Origin: DASRQZ01 sp964571275
GTDB taxonomy: Bacteria; Myxococcota_A; Polyangia; Fen-1088
Assembly: GCA_964571275.1 (NCBI GenBank)
Contig: CAZNCQ010000002.1
Coordinates: forward strand, 28,311 to 92,310
DNA: 64,000 bases
Direction: 5' to 3'
This document shows, piece by piece, positions 44,074-52,827 of this stretch. The stretch's first letter is position 1. Every line of letters starts with the position of its first letter. Under the pieces are notes generated by a model. The model saw only the letters and a list, made by a program, of their open reading frames with translations. It searched no databases and was not told where the DNA came from. Position numbers and translations under genes: made by a program.

Positions 44074-45018
44074 TCAACCCCGCAGCAGCTTGTCCAGGTT
44101 CGCCTTTTCCCAGGCGTGCGCGCGTTCGTAGTCGGAGAAGGTGCGTTCCTCTTCGAGGAACTCCTTGGTGTGAAAGCGTCGCCGGCCGTCCTGGCGTCGC
44201 ACCTCGTGCTTGCCGTGCAGCATCTCGTGGAACACGATCCAGGCCACGAAGTACGACGGCACACCCGGCTGATCGAGCGCGGGATGGATGCGGATGATGC
44301 GATCCTCGACGGCGAAGCTGCCCATCTTGATCGACCGGCGACGCCGCCGGCGGCTGGCGACCGGCCCCCAGGTGATGCGCGCCTCGAGCTTGCCCTGGAA
44401 GCGCTCCTGGTTCAGCTGGTCGAAGATCGCCTGCAGATGGTGATGGCGGCCCTCGGCGCGGATGTTGATGCGGCGTGGGCGCCGCACCTGCTGGCGGATG
44501 ATGTGCTGGTTTTGTTCGATGTACTCGCCGAGCAGCATCGACGCGCGCCGGTCGTTGTGCACCACGTAGCGCGCGAGCGCCCGCACGATGCGCGCCTCGG
44601 CGCCCACGAACATGCGGTGCAGCCGCAGGCGGTATCCGTCCGGCTTTCGCCGCACCGATATCATGCTGTAGTGGTTGTTTGTGAGGTGCAGCTCGAGCAT
44701 CTTGCCGGGCGGCAAGTACAGGCCCAGCGCTTCGGCCACCTCGTCGGCCTCGTCTTCCGGGGTGCGGGCAATCCGGACTCGGCGCGCGGCCTCGGCCGGA
44801 CGCAGCGCGCGCCGCGAACGGCTGAGGGGTTGCGCGCCCGGTGGCAGACTCGCCCCCTCGGCCTCCGGGGCCGCCTCCCGACCGAATGGGAGGCTCAACT
44901 GCCCGGCGCCTATGGGAATGGGCGGGATGCTATCCGAACGCTTCGATCGCCGAGACGGAGGGAGGCTCCGCCGTGCCGGAGGGTTGGGGGTGGACCCTCC
45001 CAGGGTTCTCAACTTCAA
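44074..45018 (-). CDS. SprT-like zinc metallopeptidase
   Basis: About 314 residues. A Pro/Arg/Ser-rich N-terminal third is followed by a basic DNA-binding-like middle (QQVRRPRRINIRAEGRHHHL and FDQLNQERFQGKLEARITWG). The SprT/WLM-type active site follows: AWIVFHEMLHGKHEV with HExxH, then RRFHTKEFLEEERTF supplying the third histidine. Related proteins (SprT, Spartan) bind DNA; a role in DNA-protein crosslink repair is only an analogy. No ATG exists in the plausible N-terminus. TTG 45018, with GAGAGG 5 bases upstream, is the best start and TTG 45012 the alternative. It converges on ptsI. Confidence 0.82.
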   Translation of the reverse strand: MKLRTLGGSTPNPPARRSLPPSRRSKRSDSIPPIPIGAGQLSLPFGREAAPEAEGASLPPGAQPLSRSRRALRPAEAARRVRIARTPEDEADEVAEALGLYLPPGKMLELHLTNNHYSMISVRRKPDGYRLRLHRMFVGAEARIVRALARYVVHNDRRASMLLGEYIEQNQHIIRQQVRRPRRINIRAEGRHHHLQAIFDQLNQERFQGKLEARITWGPVASRRRRRRSIKMGSFAVEDRIIRIHPALDQPGVPSYFVAWIVFHEMLHGKHEVRRQDGRRRFHTKEFLEEERTFSDYERAHAWEKANLDKLLRG

Positions 45019-45168
45019 GGTGGCCTCTCTTTGAGCATGCTCCCTCGGTCGAAGCGGCGAAAGCCTATCAAGCCCGAGATGCACGCGCAAAATTCCTACA
45101 GCCTTGCCATTATTTGACTTTATCTGTTGATAACTTTTAAGACGAAGCGTAAACACCAGCCGTTGACG
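45019..45168. promoter_or_regulatory. A/T-rich divergent promoter region between SprT-like and MoaD-MoaE genes
   Basis: About 60 bases here (45091-45150) are far richer in A and T than anything nearby, including TTGACT at 45114-45119 and a TTATC/GATAA inverted pair at 45120-45133. No -10 element with good spacing could be fixed on either strand. In such GC-rich DNA this island between two divergent genes is the probable promoter region for both. Confidence 0.4.
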
Positions 45169-45834
45169 ATGCGCGTCCGCGTTCTCTATTTCGCCGTCCT
45201 GCGTGAGAAATTGCGGCGCGAGCAGGAGGTGCTGGACCTGTCGGGCTCGCCGACCGTCAGGGACGCGGTGACCGCGATTGCGGGTCTTCACCCGGAGGTC
45301 GCGGGCCTGCTGCCGCAGGTACAGACGGCGGTCAACCGGAGCATCGCGCCCGCCACCCACCTCCTTCAGGACGACGATGAGCTTGCGTTGCTGCCGCCGG
45401 TCGCCGGGGGCGCCGGGCCGCGCAAGATCGCCGTGCTGGCCGGGCCGCTGGCGCTCAACGAAGTCATCGGCGCCGTCGAGGGCGTCGAGCGCGGTGGCAT
45501 CGTCACCTTCACCGGTGTGGTCCGCCGTCACGGCCACCATGGCGAGGTGATTCGCCTCGAGTACGAAGCCTACGTGGAGATGGCCGAGCAGGTGCTGGCC
45601 GAGATCGCGACCGAGATCGAGCGCGAGTGGTCCGGCGTGCACGTCGCCATCCACCACCGCGTCGGGTCGCTGGCGGTCGGCGAGACCGCGGTGGTCATCG
45701 CTGCCGCCGCCCCGCACCGCGCCGAGGCGTTCGAAGCCTGCCGGGCCGCGATCGATCGCTTGAAGCGCCGCGCGCCGATCTGGAAAAAGGAGATCGGCAC
45801 CCACGGCGAGGAGTGGATCGGGCACTGCCCGTAG
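45169..45834 (+). CDS. moaX: MoaD-MoaE fusion (MoaX-like molybdopterin synthase)
   Basis: A 221-residue fusion of both molybdopterin synthase subunits. Residues 1-81 are the ubiquitin-like MoaD sulfur carrier (MRVRVLYFAVLREKL...DELALLPPVAGG), ending in the Gly80-Gly81 pair that must be freed to become a thiocarboxylate. Residues of about 95-221 are MoaE: VTFTGVVRRH, EYEAYVEMAEQVLAEI, HHRVGSLAVGETAVVIA and the catalytic-lysine region RLKRRAPIWKKEI. Known fused MoaX in mycobacteria is cleaved after the Gly-Gly; the same is expected here. No other moa gene is nearby. The ATG follows an A/T-rich promoter region. Confidence 0.93.
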   Translation: MRVRVLYFAVLREKLRREQEVLDLSGSPTVRDAVTAIAGLHPEVAGLLPQVQTAVNRSIAPATHLLQDDDELALLPPVAGGAGPRKIAVLAGPLALNEVIGAVEGVERGGIVTFTGVVRRHGHHGEVIRLEYEAYVEMAEQVLAEIATEIEREWSGVHVAIHHRVGSLAVGETAVVIAAAAPHRAEAFEACRAAIDRLKRRAPIWKKEIGTHGEEWIGHCP

Positions 45835-45901
45835 CGACGTCCTCCCCGGTCTGGGTTTGAACTTCCACGCAACTGCGTGGGGAACTGTCCGACAACTCGC
45901 C

Positions 45902-46993
45902 ATGAAGGTGCAGATGCCGGTGGAGATGCCGGTGGAGATGCCGGAGACGTCAAAGGCGCTGGCCGCGATCGTCGGGGACGACGCCGCGCTGCGGGCCGTG
46001 CTCGGGCGCGCGCGCCGGGTCGCACCGACGGGGACGCCGGTGCTGGTGACCGGCGAGAGCGGTACCGGCAAGGAGCTGCTCGCGCGCGCGTTGCACGAGC
46101 TCGGGTCACGCCCTCGGGGTCCTTTCGTGGCGGTCAACTGCGGCGCGCTGCCCCGGGAGCTGGCGGAGAGCGAGCTCTTCGGACACGAGCGCGGTGCATT
46201 CACCGGAGCCGCCGTGCGCCGGCTCGGATGGTTCGAGGAGGCGTCGGGCGGAACGCTGGTGCTCGACGAGATCGGTGAGCTGCCGATCGACCTGCAACCG
46301 AAGTTGCTGCGCGTGCTGGAAACCGGCCGCATCCGCCGCGTGGGCGGGGCCGGCGAATCCGCCGTCTCGGTGCGCGTGGTGGCGATGACGCTACGAAACC
46401 TCGAGCAAGAGGCGCAACGCGGGCACTTCCGCGCCGACCTCTACTACCGGCTCGCCGGCTTCGAGCTGGTGTTGCCTCCGTTGCGCCGGCGGCGGGGCGA
46501 CATCCCCTTGCTGGCGCGCCACTTTCTGCGAGAGATCGAGCGCGAGGTCGGACCGCGCGAGATCGATCCTGCGGCCATGGCGGCGCTGGCCGGCGCTGAC
46601 TGGCCCGGCAACCTGCGCGAGCTGCGCAACGTCGTGCGGCGCGCGGCGATCCTCAGCGAGCGGCGCATCGATGTGACAGCGCTGGAGCTGCCGGCCGCGC
46701 CGCTCTTCCGCGTTGGCGAGACGCTGGCGGGCATGCGGCTCGCGGAGATCGATCGGGGCGCGCCCGGCGGCGCAACGGAGGGCGACGCCGCCGCGACGGA
46801 GGTGACCGCGCCGGCGGCTCCGGCCAGCGGCGACTCATTGCCGATGCGCGGCCGCACGTTCGCCGAGATGGAGCGCGACATCTTCTGCTGGTCGCTGCGC
46901 GAGCACGGCGGCAGCCGGCGCCGCGCTGCCCGCGCGCTGGCGATCGCGCGCTCGACGTTCTGCGAGAAGGTGAAGAAGTACCAGCTCGGGTAG
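45902..46993 (+). CDS. Receiver-less sigma54 enhancer-binding protein
   Basis: A 363-residue protein with only a short N-terminus (about 30 residues) before the AAA+ domain. The latter has Walker A GESGTGKELLARAL, the sigma54-contacting GAFTGA loop in HERGAFTGAAVRRL, Walker B GTLVLDEIGELP and the arginine-rich FRADLYYRL segment. A C-terminal Fis-type helix-turn-helix follows (HGGSRRRAARALAIARSTFC). Without a receiver or GAF domain it is either constitutively active or controlled by a partner or its level. The N-terminus has a 12-base tandem repeat giving MPVEMPVEMPE. It starts 67 bases after the MoaX stop. Targets are unknown. Confidence 0.92.
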   Translation: MKVQMPVEMPVEMPETSKALAAIVGDDAALRAVLGRARRVAPTGTPVLVTGESGTGKELLARALHELGSRPRGPFVAVNCGALPRELAESELFGHERGAFTGAAVRRLGWFEEASGGTLVLDEIGELPIDLQPKLLRVLETGRIRRVGGAGESAVSVRVVAMTLRNLEQEAQRGHFRADLYYRLAGFELVLPPLRRRRGDIPLLARHFLREIEREVGPREIDPAAMAALAGADWPGNLRELRNVVRRAAILSERRIDVTALELPAAPLFRVGETLAGMRLAEIDRGAPGGATEGDAAATEVTAPAAPASGDSLPMRGRTFAEMERDIFCWSLREHGGSRRRAARALAIARSTFCEKVKKYQLG

Positions 46994-47080
46994 ACGGGCG
47001 GAGGGGCCGGCGAGCGAGCGCGTGTTCGTGTTCGGTTGCGCCGGCGCGGTGCGGGATTCGTGTGCGCGGTTTCGCGGGGT

Positions 47081-48424
47081 TCAGTTCTGATTGGGCTCGC
47101 CTTCGGGGCCGGGCATCGGGGCGCCGGGCGGCGGCGGCGGCGGCGGCGGGCTGTCTTCGGGGGGCGGCGCGGGGGGCGCACCACGCACCGCGGCCTCGGG
47201 CGGAGGCGGAGGGGGCGCCGGCGGCGCGGCTTCCTCGGGTGGCGGCGGAGGAGGTGGAGGTGGCGGCGGCGGAGACGCTACCACCGGCGGTGGAGGTGGG
47301 GGCGGCGGGGGCGGCGGGGGCGCCTCGACGGTGGCGTTCATCGTTGGTGGCGGTGGCGGCAGCGGCGGCTCCGGATTGCCGATCGTGTGGTGGCCAAACG
47401 CCGCCGCCGCCCCGGGCGGACCGTGCAGCCCGGCGCGGATCCCCGGCACGACGCCGGTGCTGCCCGACGGCGAGATCGGCGAGAAGACCGGTGGATTCAT
47501 GGCGCCGAGCCGCCCCGACAGCCTCACGCCGTAGAATCCATCCGGGCGCTTGCCCGCCGAGCCCGCCATCTGCAGCATCAGCTGCAACTTGTCGGCGCTC
47601 TTGAGCAACGGCTCGCTCAAGCGAAAACGCAGATAGAGCGCCAGCACCGACGTCTGCAGCGGATCGTGCAGCTGGATCTCCCCCTCGAGCGACAGGTCGC
47701 CGTCGGGCGACTTCGCCTCGACCCCCTGCAGCTTGGCGACGCCCTTTTCGATCGCGACGCGCCCCACCAGATCGCCGAGGCGCACCTTGGGCAGCGTGAG
47801 CCCACCCGCGAGCAGCGGGTTGCCCTCGACCTTGAGCGGCGTCTTGCCGTCACCGAGGACGCAGCTCTTGCACTTGAACGACAGCGTGCCCTCGGCGTCG
47901 GCGTACTTGCCGGTCTTCGACGCCAGGTCCAGCGACATCTCGAACGTGCCGGTGAGCGGGAGGTTGATCGCTTCGCGCACACCCGGCAGCTCCGACAAGT
48001 CGATGGACTTGGCGTTGACGTCGATGTGCATCGGCCCCTTCTTCTGGTTGAAGAGGTCCAGGTCCAGCTGTCCGCCCAGGCCCGTCACCGCGATGCCCAG
48101 CGACGACGTCGCCTTGCTGAGCAGCACCAACGGCGACACGCGCACGCGCGCCGACTCGAGCGAGAAGCGGATCGGTTTGCCGCTGCCGGTGGGCCGGCTG
48201 CGCACGCGAATATCCTTGAAGCTCACCGCGAAGCCGAAGCCCGGACCGGCGGATCCGATCGTGACGTCGTAGCCCTGGGTAGCGGCCCAGGCGATCGCCA
48301 GATCCTTCGCCCGGTCATACGGGAAGCAGAAGTAAAGAGCGACGCCGAACACCAGAACGCCGAAGGCGCTCTGGACCAGCCAGCGGCGAGCCGCGCGCAG
48401 CCTCTCGGGCGTGATGGCCAGCAT
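47081..48424 (-). CDS. gspN: Type II secretion system protein GspN with long polyproline tail
   Basis: 447 residues. A single N-terminal transmembrane helix (FGVLVFGVALYFCFPYDRAK) and the periplasmic GspN domain (SLGIAVTGLGGQLDLDLFNQ, LPLTGTFEMSLDLASKTGKY, GNPLLAGGLTLPKVRLGDL) give a family match. After residue 310 the protein is almost only Pro, with Glu/Ala/Gly (two runs of 12 Pro), which is not part of the family. It is the last gene of the gsp operon, 2 bases after gspM. Whether the tail crosses peptidoglycan or is recruited to another protein is unknown; translation of the runs should depend on EF-P. Confidence 0.88.
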   Translation of the reverse strand: MLAITPERLRAARRWLVQSAFGVLVFGVALYFCFPYDRAKDLAIAWAATQGYDVTIGSAGPGFGFAVSFKDIRVRSRPTGSGKPIRFSLESARVRVSPLVLLSKATSSLGIAVTGLGGQLDLDLFNQKKGPMHIDVNAKSIDLSELPGVREAINLPLTGTFEMSLDLASKTGKYADAEGTLSFKCKSCVLGDGKTPLKVEGNPLLAGGLTLPKVRLGDLVGRVAIEKGVAKLQGVEAKSPDGDLSLEGEIQLHDPLQTSVLALYLRFRLSEPLLKSADKLQLMLQMAGSAGKRPDGFYGVRLSGRLGAMNPPVFSPISPSGSTGVVPGIRAGLHGPPGAAAAFGHHTIGNPEPPLPPPPPTMNATVEAPPPPPPPPPPPPVVASPPPPPPPPPPPPEEAAPPAPPPPPPEAAVRGAPPAPPPEDSPPPPPPPPGAPMPGPEGEPNQN

Positions 48425-48426
48425 CG

Positions 48427-49077
48427 CTACTTGTCCTTTCCTTCCGCCTTGTCCACCTTGCCGTCGGGCTTCTTCTTGAGCTTGTCTTCCTTCAATCGCT
48501 CGAACGCCGTCGCCGTCATCTCGACATCCATCTTGTCGGGCTCCGAGTAGCGCCGCTTGATCGACAGGTGCGTGAACATGATCAGCCGCGGGCCGGTCTC
48601 GACCCGGCGCAGGAACTTGGTCAGCGATTGCAGATCGACCTGCCGCACCTTGAGGTCGACGTCGTGCTGGACGTAGCGCCGCCCGGCCGGCGTGGTCGGC
48701 CGCTCGGTGCTCTCGTCGATCTGCACCTGCTCCTCGCGCGCCGCCGCCTCCAGGTCAGCGGTCAGCTGCGGCGGATCGAGCCCGATGCGCGCCTCCTGCG
48801 CGGCGCTGCGCGCCTTGGCATCGAGATATTCGTTGCGGTGCGTGGCGATGGCCGCCAGCGCCTTGCGGATCTCGCCGTTGCCCTCCTCGAGATCGCTGAT
48901 GTTGCTGAACACGAAGTAGGTGCCCAGCAACGCCGACACCACGACGACCGCGATCGCCAGCACCGCGACCCAGCGCCGCTCGCGCGGCGCCATCCGCTCC
49001 CACTCGGCGGCGAAGTACGCCACCGGCCGCGTCAGGCTGCGTCCGACCGATTCCCTTACCGAGGTGAGCACGCTCAT
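48427..49077 (-). CDS. gspM: Type II secretion system protein GspM
   Basis: 216 residues. A cytoplasmic N-terminus (WERMAPRERRWVAVLAI, the usual ...R-E-R motif) is followed by one transmembrane helix, a periplasmic coiled coil (SDLEEGNGEIRKALAAIATH) and a ferredoxin-like domain (VDLQSLTKFLRRVETGPRLI). The C-terminus is Lys/Glu/Asp-rich. GspM binds GspL in the inner-membrane assembly platform. It sits between gspL and gspN with 16- and 2-base gaps. Confidence 0.9.
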   Translation of the reverse strand: MSVLTSVRESVGRSLTRPVAYFAAEWERMAPRERRWVAVLAIAVVVVSALLGTYFVFSNISDLEEGNGEIRKALAAIATHRNEYLDAKARSAAQEARIGLDPPQLTADLEAAAREEQVQIDESTERPTTPAGRRYVQHDVDLKVRQVDLQSLTKFLRRVETGPRLIMFTHLSIKRRYSEPDKMDVEMTATAFERLKEDKLKKKPDGKVDKAEGKDK

Positions 49078-49093
49078 GACCAGTTCCCCTCGC

Positions 49094-50713
49094 TCACGGA
49101 CACTTCGAGTTGATGCTGATGGTGAACTGCTTTCCGCCGCCCGACACCTCGGTGATCGCCCCCTTGCTCACGTCCTCGTAGCAATCGATCTCCTTGAGCT
49201 TGGCCCCGATGTCGTCGACGGCCGCCGCCGAGTCGACGGTGCCCTTGATGAAGGTCTTCTTGGGGCGGATGTCGAGCTCCATGATGTCGAGCTTGATCTG
49301 ATCGTCGCTCGGCACCTTGCGCGAGATCTGGTCGAGCAGATCGAACGCCGTCGCCTTGGGCAGCGGCGCCAGCTCCTCCTTGAAGCCCTTGCTCACCAGC
49401 AGCGTCACCGCCTTGGCGTCGTCGTTGGGCTGGCCCAGCAATTCTTGCGTCGCCGTCTTCAACTGCTGGTCCAGATCCTTGCGCTCGCTGCCCAGGTTGG
49501 TGAGCGCGGCGCCCACGTCGAGGCCGATCGCGATCAGCATCCCGACGATCAGCACGGTCAGGTGCATCGCCTTCTGGCGGAGCACGGAGAAGCTGGCGCG
49601 GTACAGGAACGGGCCGCGGCGCAGATCGATCTCCTTGCCGCCGCGGCTGGCCGCGAGCGCGATCGCGGTGCCGAGCGCATACGAGCTCGACTCGTCGGCC
49701 TCGACGACCGGACTCTCTCCGTCGTCGCCGGCCTTCGCCACCGGCCTCATCTCGGCGGAGCTACGCACCGCCAGGAAGCGCACCGGCACGCCGAGCTCGC
49801 CCTCGAGGAACTGCGGCAACCCCTTGAGGCGCCCGGTGCCGCCGGTGATCAGCACCGCGTCGATGGTCTCCCTCGAAGCGGCGCGAAAGCTGGCGACGGT
49901 CTGGCGGATCTCGCGCACCAGCGGCACCATCGCCTCGCGCAGCACGCTGTCGAGCTTGATCTCCAACGGCGACTTCGCCGGCCGCTCCGGGCTGGCGATG
50001 CGCCCGTCGGTGCGCTTGGCCATCTCGGCGCGCTCGTACTTCGAGCTGAAGGCTTGAGCGATCGCCGTCGTCAGGTGGAACCCGCCGCGCTTGATCGTGC
50101 GCGCAGTGATCGCCTGTCCGTCGCGCACGATGCACAGGTTGGTGCGCAGGTGGCCGAGGTCGAGGATCACCTGGCACGCGATCTCGGCCTCGTCGCCGGC
50201 GGCCAGCGCCGGCGCCGGCGTGGCGCTCGTCAGCGAGCGGTAGACCACCGGCGCCGCGTAGAGCGCGCGCGGGTCGGTGCCGTGCGATTCCAGCGTCGTC
50301 AGGTAGTTCGCGATCTCGTCGCGCTTGGCCGCGCACGCCAGCACCGTCGAGCCGTTGTCGCCGGTCTTCACGACCGCGTGATCGTAGACGACGTCGTCGA
50401 GCGGATGAACGATCTGTCCCTCGAGCTCGTAGCCGACGACCTGATCGACCTTGCGGGGATCGGAGAACGGCAGCTCGAGGAGCCGGATCGAAAGCATGTC
50501 GCCGGGCAGCGCCAGGTACGGCGTCGCCTCGGCCGAGACCTTGGAGAAGGCTTCTTGAATCGCGGCGGCCTGGCGCTCGAGCAGCGGGGCGTCGCCCGCG
50601 GGGACCGCGGTCTCGAGCAGCCCGCGCAGGTGCGTCTGCCGGAAGCCGACCTCGAGCATCACGATCTTGATCGAGAAGGCACCGAGATCGATGCCGCAGA
50701 TGGTGTGGGACAT
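49094..50713 (-). CDS. gspL: Type II secretion system protein GspL (PilM/PilN-like)
   Basis: 539 residues. The N-terminal actin-like domain (CGIDLGAFSIKIVMLEVGFR, VILDLGHLRTNLCIVRDGQA, DAVLITGGTGRLKGLPQFL) resembles PilM and recruits GspE. A transmembrane helix at about residue 390 (LTVLIVGMLIAIGLDVGAAL) leads to a periplasmic coiled coil and ferredoxin-like domain, as in PilN. The whole corresponds to GspL. The long actin-like half keeps phosphate-binding glycines. It is located 6 bases after gspK. Confidence 0.92.
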   Translation of the reverse strand: MSHTICGIDLGAFSIKIVMLEVGFRQTHLRGLLETAVPAGDAPLLERQAAAIQEAFSKVSAEATPYLALPGDMLSIRLLELPFSDPRKVDQVVGYELEGQIVHPLDDVVYDHAVVKTGDNGSTVLACAAKRDEIANYLTTLESHGTDPRALYAAPVVYRSLTSATPAPALAAGDEAEIACQVILDLGHLRTNLCIVRDGQAITARTIKRGGFHLTTAIAQAFSSKYERAEMAKRTDGRIASPERPAKSPLEIKLDSVLREAMVPLVREIRQTVASFRAASRETIDAVLITGGTGRLKGLPQFLEGELGVPVRFLAVRSSAEMRPVAKAGDDGESPVVEADESSSYALGTAIALAASRGGKEIDLRRGPFLYRASFSVLRQKAMHLTVLIVGMLIAIGLDVGAALTNLGSERKDLDQQLKTATQELLGQPNDDAKAVTLLVSKGFKEELAPLPKATAFDLLDQISRKVPSDDQIKLDIMELDIRPKKTFIKGTVDSAAAVDDIGAKLKEIDCYEDVSKGAITEVSGGGKQFTISINSKCP

Positions 50714-50719
50714 GCCGGT

Positions 50720-52135
50720 TTATTCCTCGCGCCAGTACTGGATGACGCCGTTCCCTTGCTCGGACATGCTGTTCAGGGTGAAGTAGTTCTCAGGTACCGT
50801 GTTCGTATCGACGATGACGGTAATCTTCTTCTTCACGCGCCCCGCCTCGCCGGTGGCGACGATCCGGAAGATGCGCGACGTGCTCTTGACGTAGGCGAAG
50901 TTGCCGAGATCGGCAGCCTTGATGTCGACCGGGCTCAGCGACTGAAAGGCCTTGTACCGGGGGTCGTCAGGCATGACCGCGCTCTGCGGGTTTTGCAGCA
51001 CCTTGACGATCGAATCCAGGCTGTCGAAGCCGGCCGCCGACGCCCGATCGCACAGCAGGCTCGCCACCGGGTAGAGCCGGGTGTCGTCGAGGATCGACGC
51101 GTCCGTCGGTGGCTTGGTCGGGTCCGAGAGCGCGGTGGCGCGAATGACCCCCATGAGCAGGGGCGTGCAATCGCCGCCGTTCTTGTTGGTGATCGCGCCC
51201 AGGTTGACCTTGCAGTCCTTGTTGGAAGGATAGATCGTCAGCGAGGGCTCGAACGCCTCGATGAACCCGTCGCTGACCCCGCGCACCATCTTCATCTCGT
51301 CCATGGTGTCGTAGCTGTAGTCGTGCGCGCGGTAGCGGTCGCGCTGCGCATCGTATCGGTAGTCCTCCCCCGTGGCCGAGGCGCCGTCGATCACGAAGCC
51401 CTGCTCGTCCATGTCGGCCCAATCGATGAGAGCGCGCGCGACGTCGATGCGAGTCGTGAACTGTCCGTCGGAGTCGGCCTCGCTGAACAGCCGATCGAAT
51501 CGGTGCGAGTACATGAGCGCGTTCAGCAGCCGAAAAACCGTGACCTGCCGTTTGTGCGTGTCGTTGTTGGAGACCCCCGAACCACAGTTGAGATCGATCT
51601 TGCCGTCCTCGCTGGTGATCTCCGCGTCGAAACGCCCCGACGACATGCCGAGGCCCTTGATGCCCGCGGTGTCGATGCCGATCAGGCTGCCCAGGCCCGC
51701 CACCTCGTCCTTCGAACCGCTGAAGAAGCCCATGAGCGTGCCGGCGTAGTCGGTGACGCGCAGGCTGATTCCCATGCCGCCGAGCGCGCTGCTGGAGCCG
51801 CTGCTGGAGCCGCTGGTGCCACCGGTGCCGTTCGAACCGCCGGTCAGCGACGACAGCATCGACTGCGCCTGCCCCATCACCGGATCGACGAACTTCTGCT
51901 GGATCTTGATCAGCAGGCGCGACAGGTTGACTGACGACAGCGCCATGTAGTGTGCGCGCACTTCGTCGCGCGCGTTGGCCGCCTGTGCGGCGTCGACGGT
52001 CGTGCCGTACGTGAACTCGCTCACCAGCGCGACCATGAGCGCGATCCAGGTGAGAACGATCAGCAACGCCACGCCGCGCTGGCGATGCCGAGGGACGCAC
52101 GGGGTGCGCAATATGGCCATCAAACGACGCATCAT
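50720..52135 (-). CDS. gspK: Type II secretion minor pseudopilin GspK
   Basis: 471 residues. The prepilin N-terminus is RQRGVALLIVLTWIALMVAL; the residue at +5 is hydrophobic rather than Glu, as is normal for GspK, which caps the pseudopilus tip. GspK is the largest pseudopilin, and its domain is seen in DLNCGSGVSNNDTHKRQV, ALIDWADMDEQGFVIDG and RVKKKITVIVDTNTVPE. A Gly/Ser-rich loop (GGSNGTGGTSGSSSG) is inserted near residue 100. Its ATG overlaps the gspJ stop (ATGA, 52135-52132), so ATG 52135 is well supported. Confidence 0.94.
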   Translation of the reverse strand: MMRRLMAILRTPCVPRHRQRGVALLIVLTWIALMVALVSEFTYGTTVDAAQAANARDEVRAHYMALSSVNLSRLLIKIQQKFVDPVMGQAQSMLSSLTGGSNGTGGTSGSSSGSSSALGGMGISLRVTDYAGTLMGFFSGSKDEVAGLGSLIGIDTAGIKGLGMSSGRFDAEITSEDGKIDLNCGSGVSNNDTHKRQVTVFRLLNALMYSHRFDRLFSEADSDGQFTTRIDVARALIDWADMDEQGFVIDGASATGEDYRYDAQRDRYRAHDYSYDTMDEMKMVRGVSDGFIEAFEPSLTIYPSNKDCKVNLGAITNKNGGDCTPLLMGVIRATALSDPTKPPTDASILDDTRLYPVASLLCDRASAAGFDSLDSIVKVLQNPQSAVMPDDPRYKAFQSLSPVDIKAADLGNFAYVKSTSRIFRIVATGEAGRVKKKITVIVDTNTVPENYFTLNSMSEQGNGVIQYWREE

Positions 52136-52827
52136 TTGGAGTTCGCCGGCCGATACCCGACGTGATCGGTGACGTGAATGCGCGCGTCGGTCGTGTAGGT
52201 GACGTCCTGACCGCGCTCGTCGATCACGGTGAGCGCGATGCGCACGTGGCTGGGCAGGTACTGGTAGCCCGACGCCGTCGTCGTGCTCCACTCGTTCTCC
52301 CACTCCTTTTTCTTGTAATCGTAGTAGGTGATCTTGAGCTTGCTGACGTCGGGGCAGAGGATGTAGCTCTCGCCCGGGATCACCTTGGGGTCCTCCAGCT
52401 GCAACCGACGCGTCTCGCGGCGCATGAGATTGAGCACGCGACGGTCGTCGGGATCGCGCTCGCCGAAGTAGGTGATGAGCGTGGTGTCGCCTTCGTTGAC
52501 CCCGGCACGCAGGTGCTGGTGCGCGAATGCCGAGAAGGTCAGCTCGTCGACGTCGCCGTGCGCCGAACCGGCGAACATCGTGCGGCGCTCGGTGACCGAC
52601 GGGTTCTCGTCGTTGATGTAGCTCATCTCGATCTCGCGCGCCATGCGCAGCATCGCCACGCGCACGGTGTGCGTGCGATCCTGCGCCGCCTCGATCGCGC
52701 GCTTGTTGGTCGCCGTCTGCGTGAACGAGCCCCACATGATCATCGTGACGAACGCGAGGATGCCGAACGCCGCCATGACCTCGATCAGCGTGAAGCCGGA
52801 TTGACGATCGAACCTACGAGGCCTCAT
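52132..52827 (-). CDS. gspJ: Type II secretion minor pseudopilin GspJ
   Basis: 231 residues with the class III prepilin signal RQSGFTLIEVMAAFGILAFV: cleavage after Gly and methylation of Phe. The body contains the GspJ-like QDRTHTVRVAMLRMAREIEM and GDVDELTFSAFAHQH segments. It forms the pseudopilus tip with GspI and GspK. It overlaps gspI upstream (4 bases, ATGA) and gspK downstream (ATGA). Confidence 0.93.
   Translation of the reverse strand: MRPRRFDRQSGFTLIEVMAAFGILAFVTMIMWGSFTQTATNKRAIEAAQDRTHTVRVAMLRMAREIEMSYINDENPSVTERRTMFAGSAHGDVDELTFSAFAHQHLRAGVNEGDTTLITYFGERDPDDRRVLNLMRRETRRLQLEDPKVIPGESYILCPDVSKLKITYYDYKKKEWENEWSTTTASGYQYLPSHVRIALTVIDERGQDVTYTTDARIHVTDHVGYRPANSK

Noticed and set aside
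45110..45140. DnaA-box-like TTATCAACA in the A/T-rich island, possible origin
   Set aside because: A single site with a mismatch at a key position, no cluster of boxes, and no dnaA/dnaN/gyrB nearby. A divergent promoter explains the A/T richness better.
48920..51934. A plus-strand open frame of about 1,000 codons across gspK-gspM
   Set aside because: It is antisense to well-recognised gsp genes, is rich in Arg/His/Asp as GC-rich antisense frames are, and has no domain.
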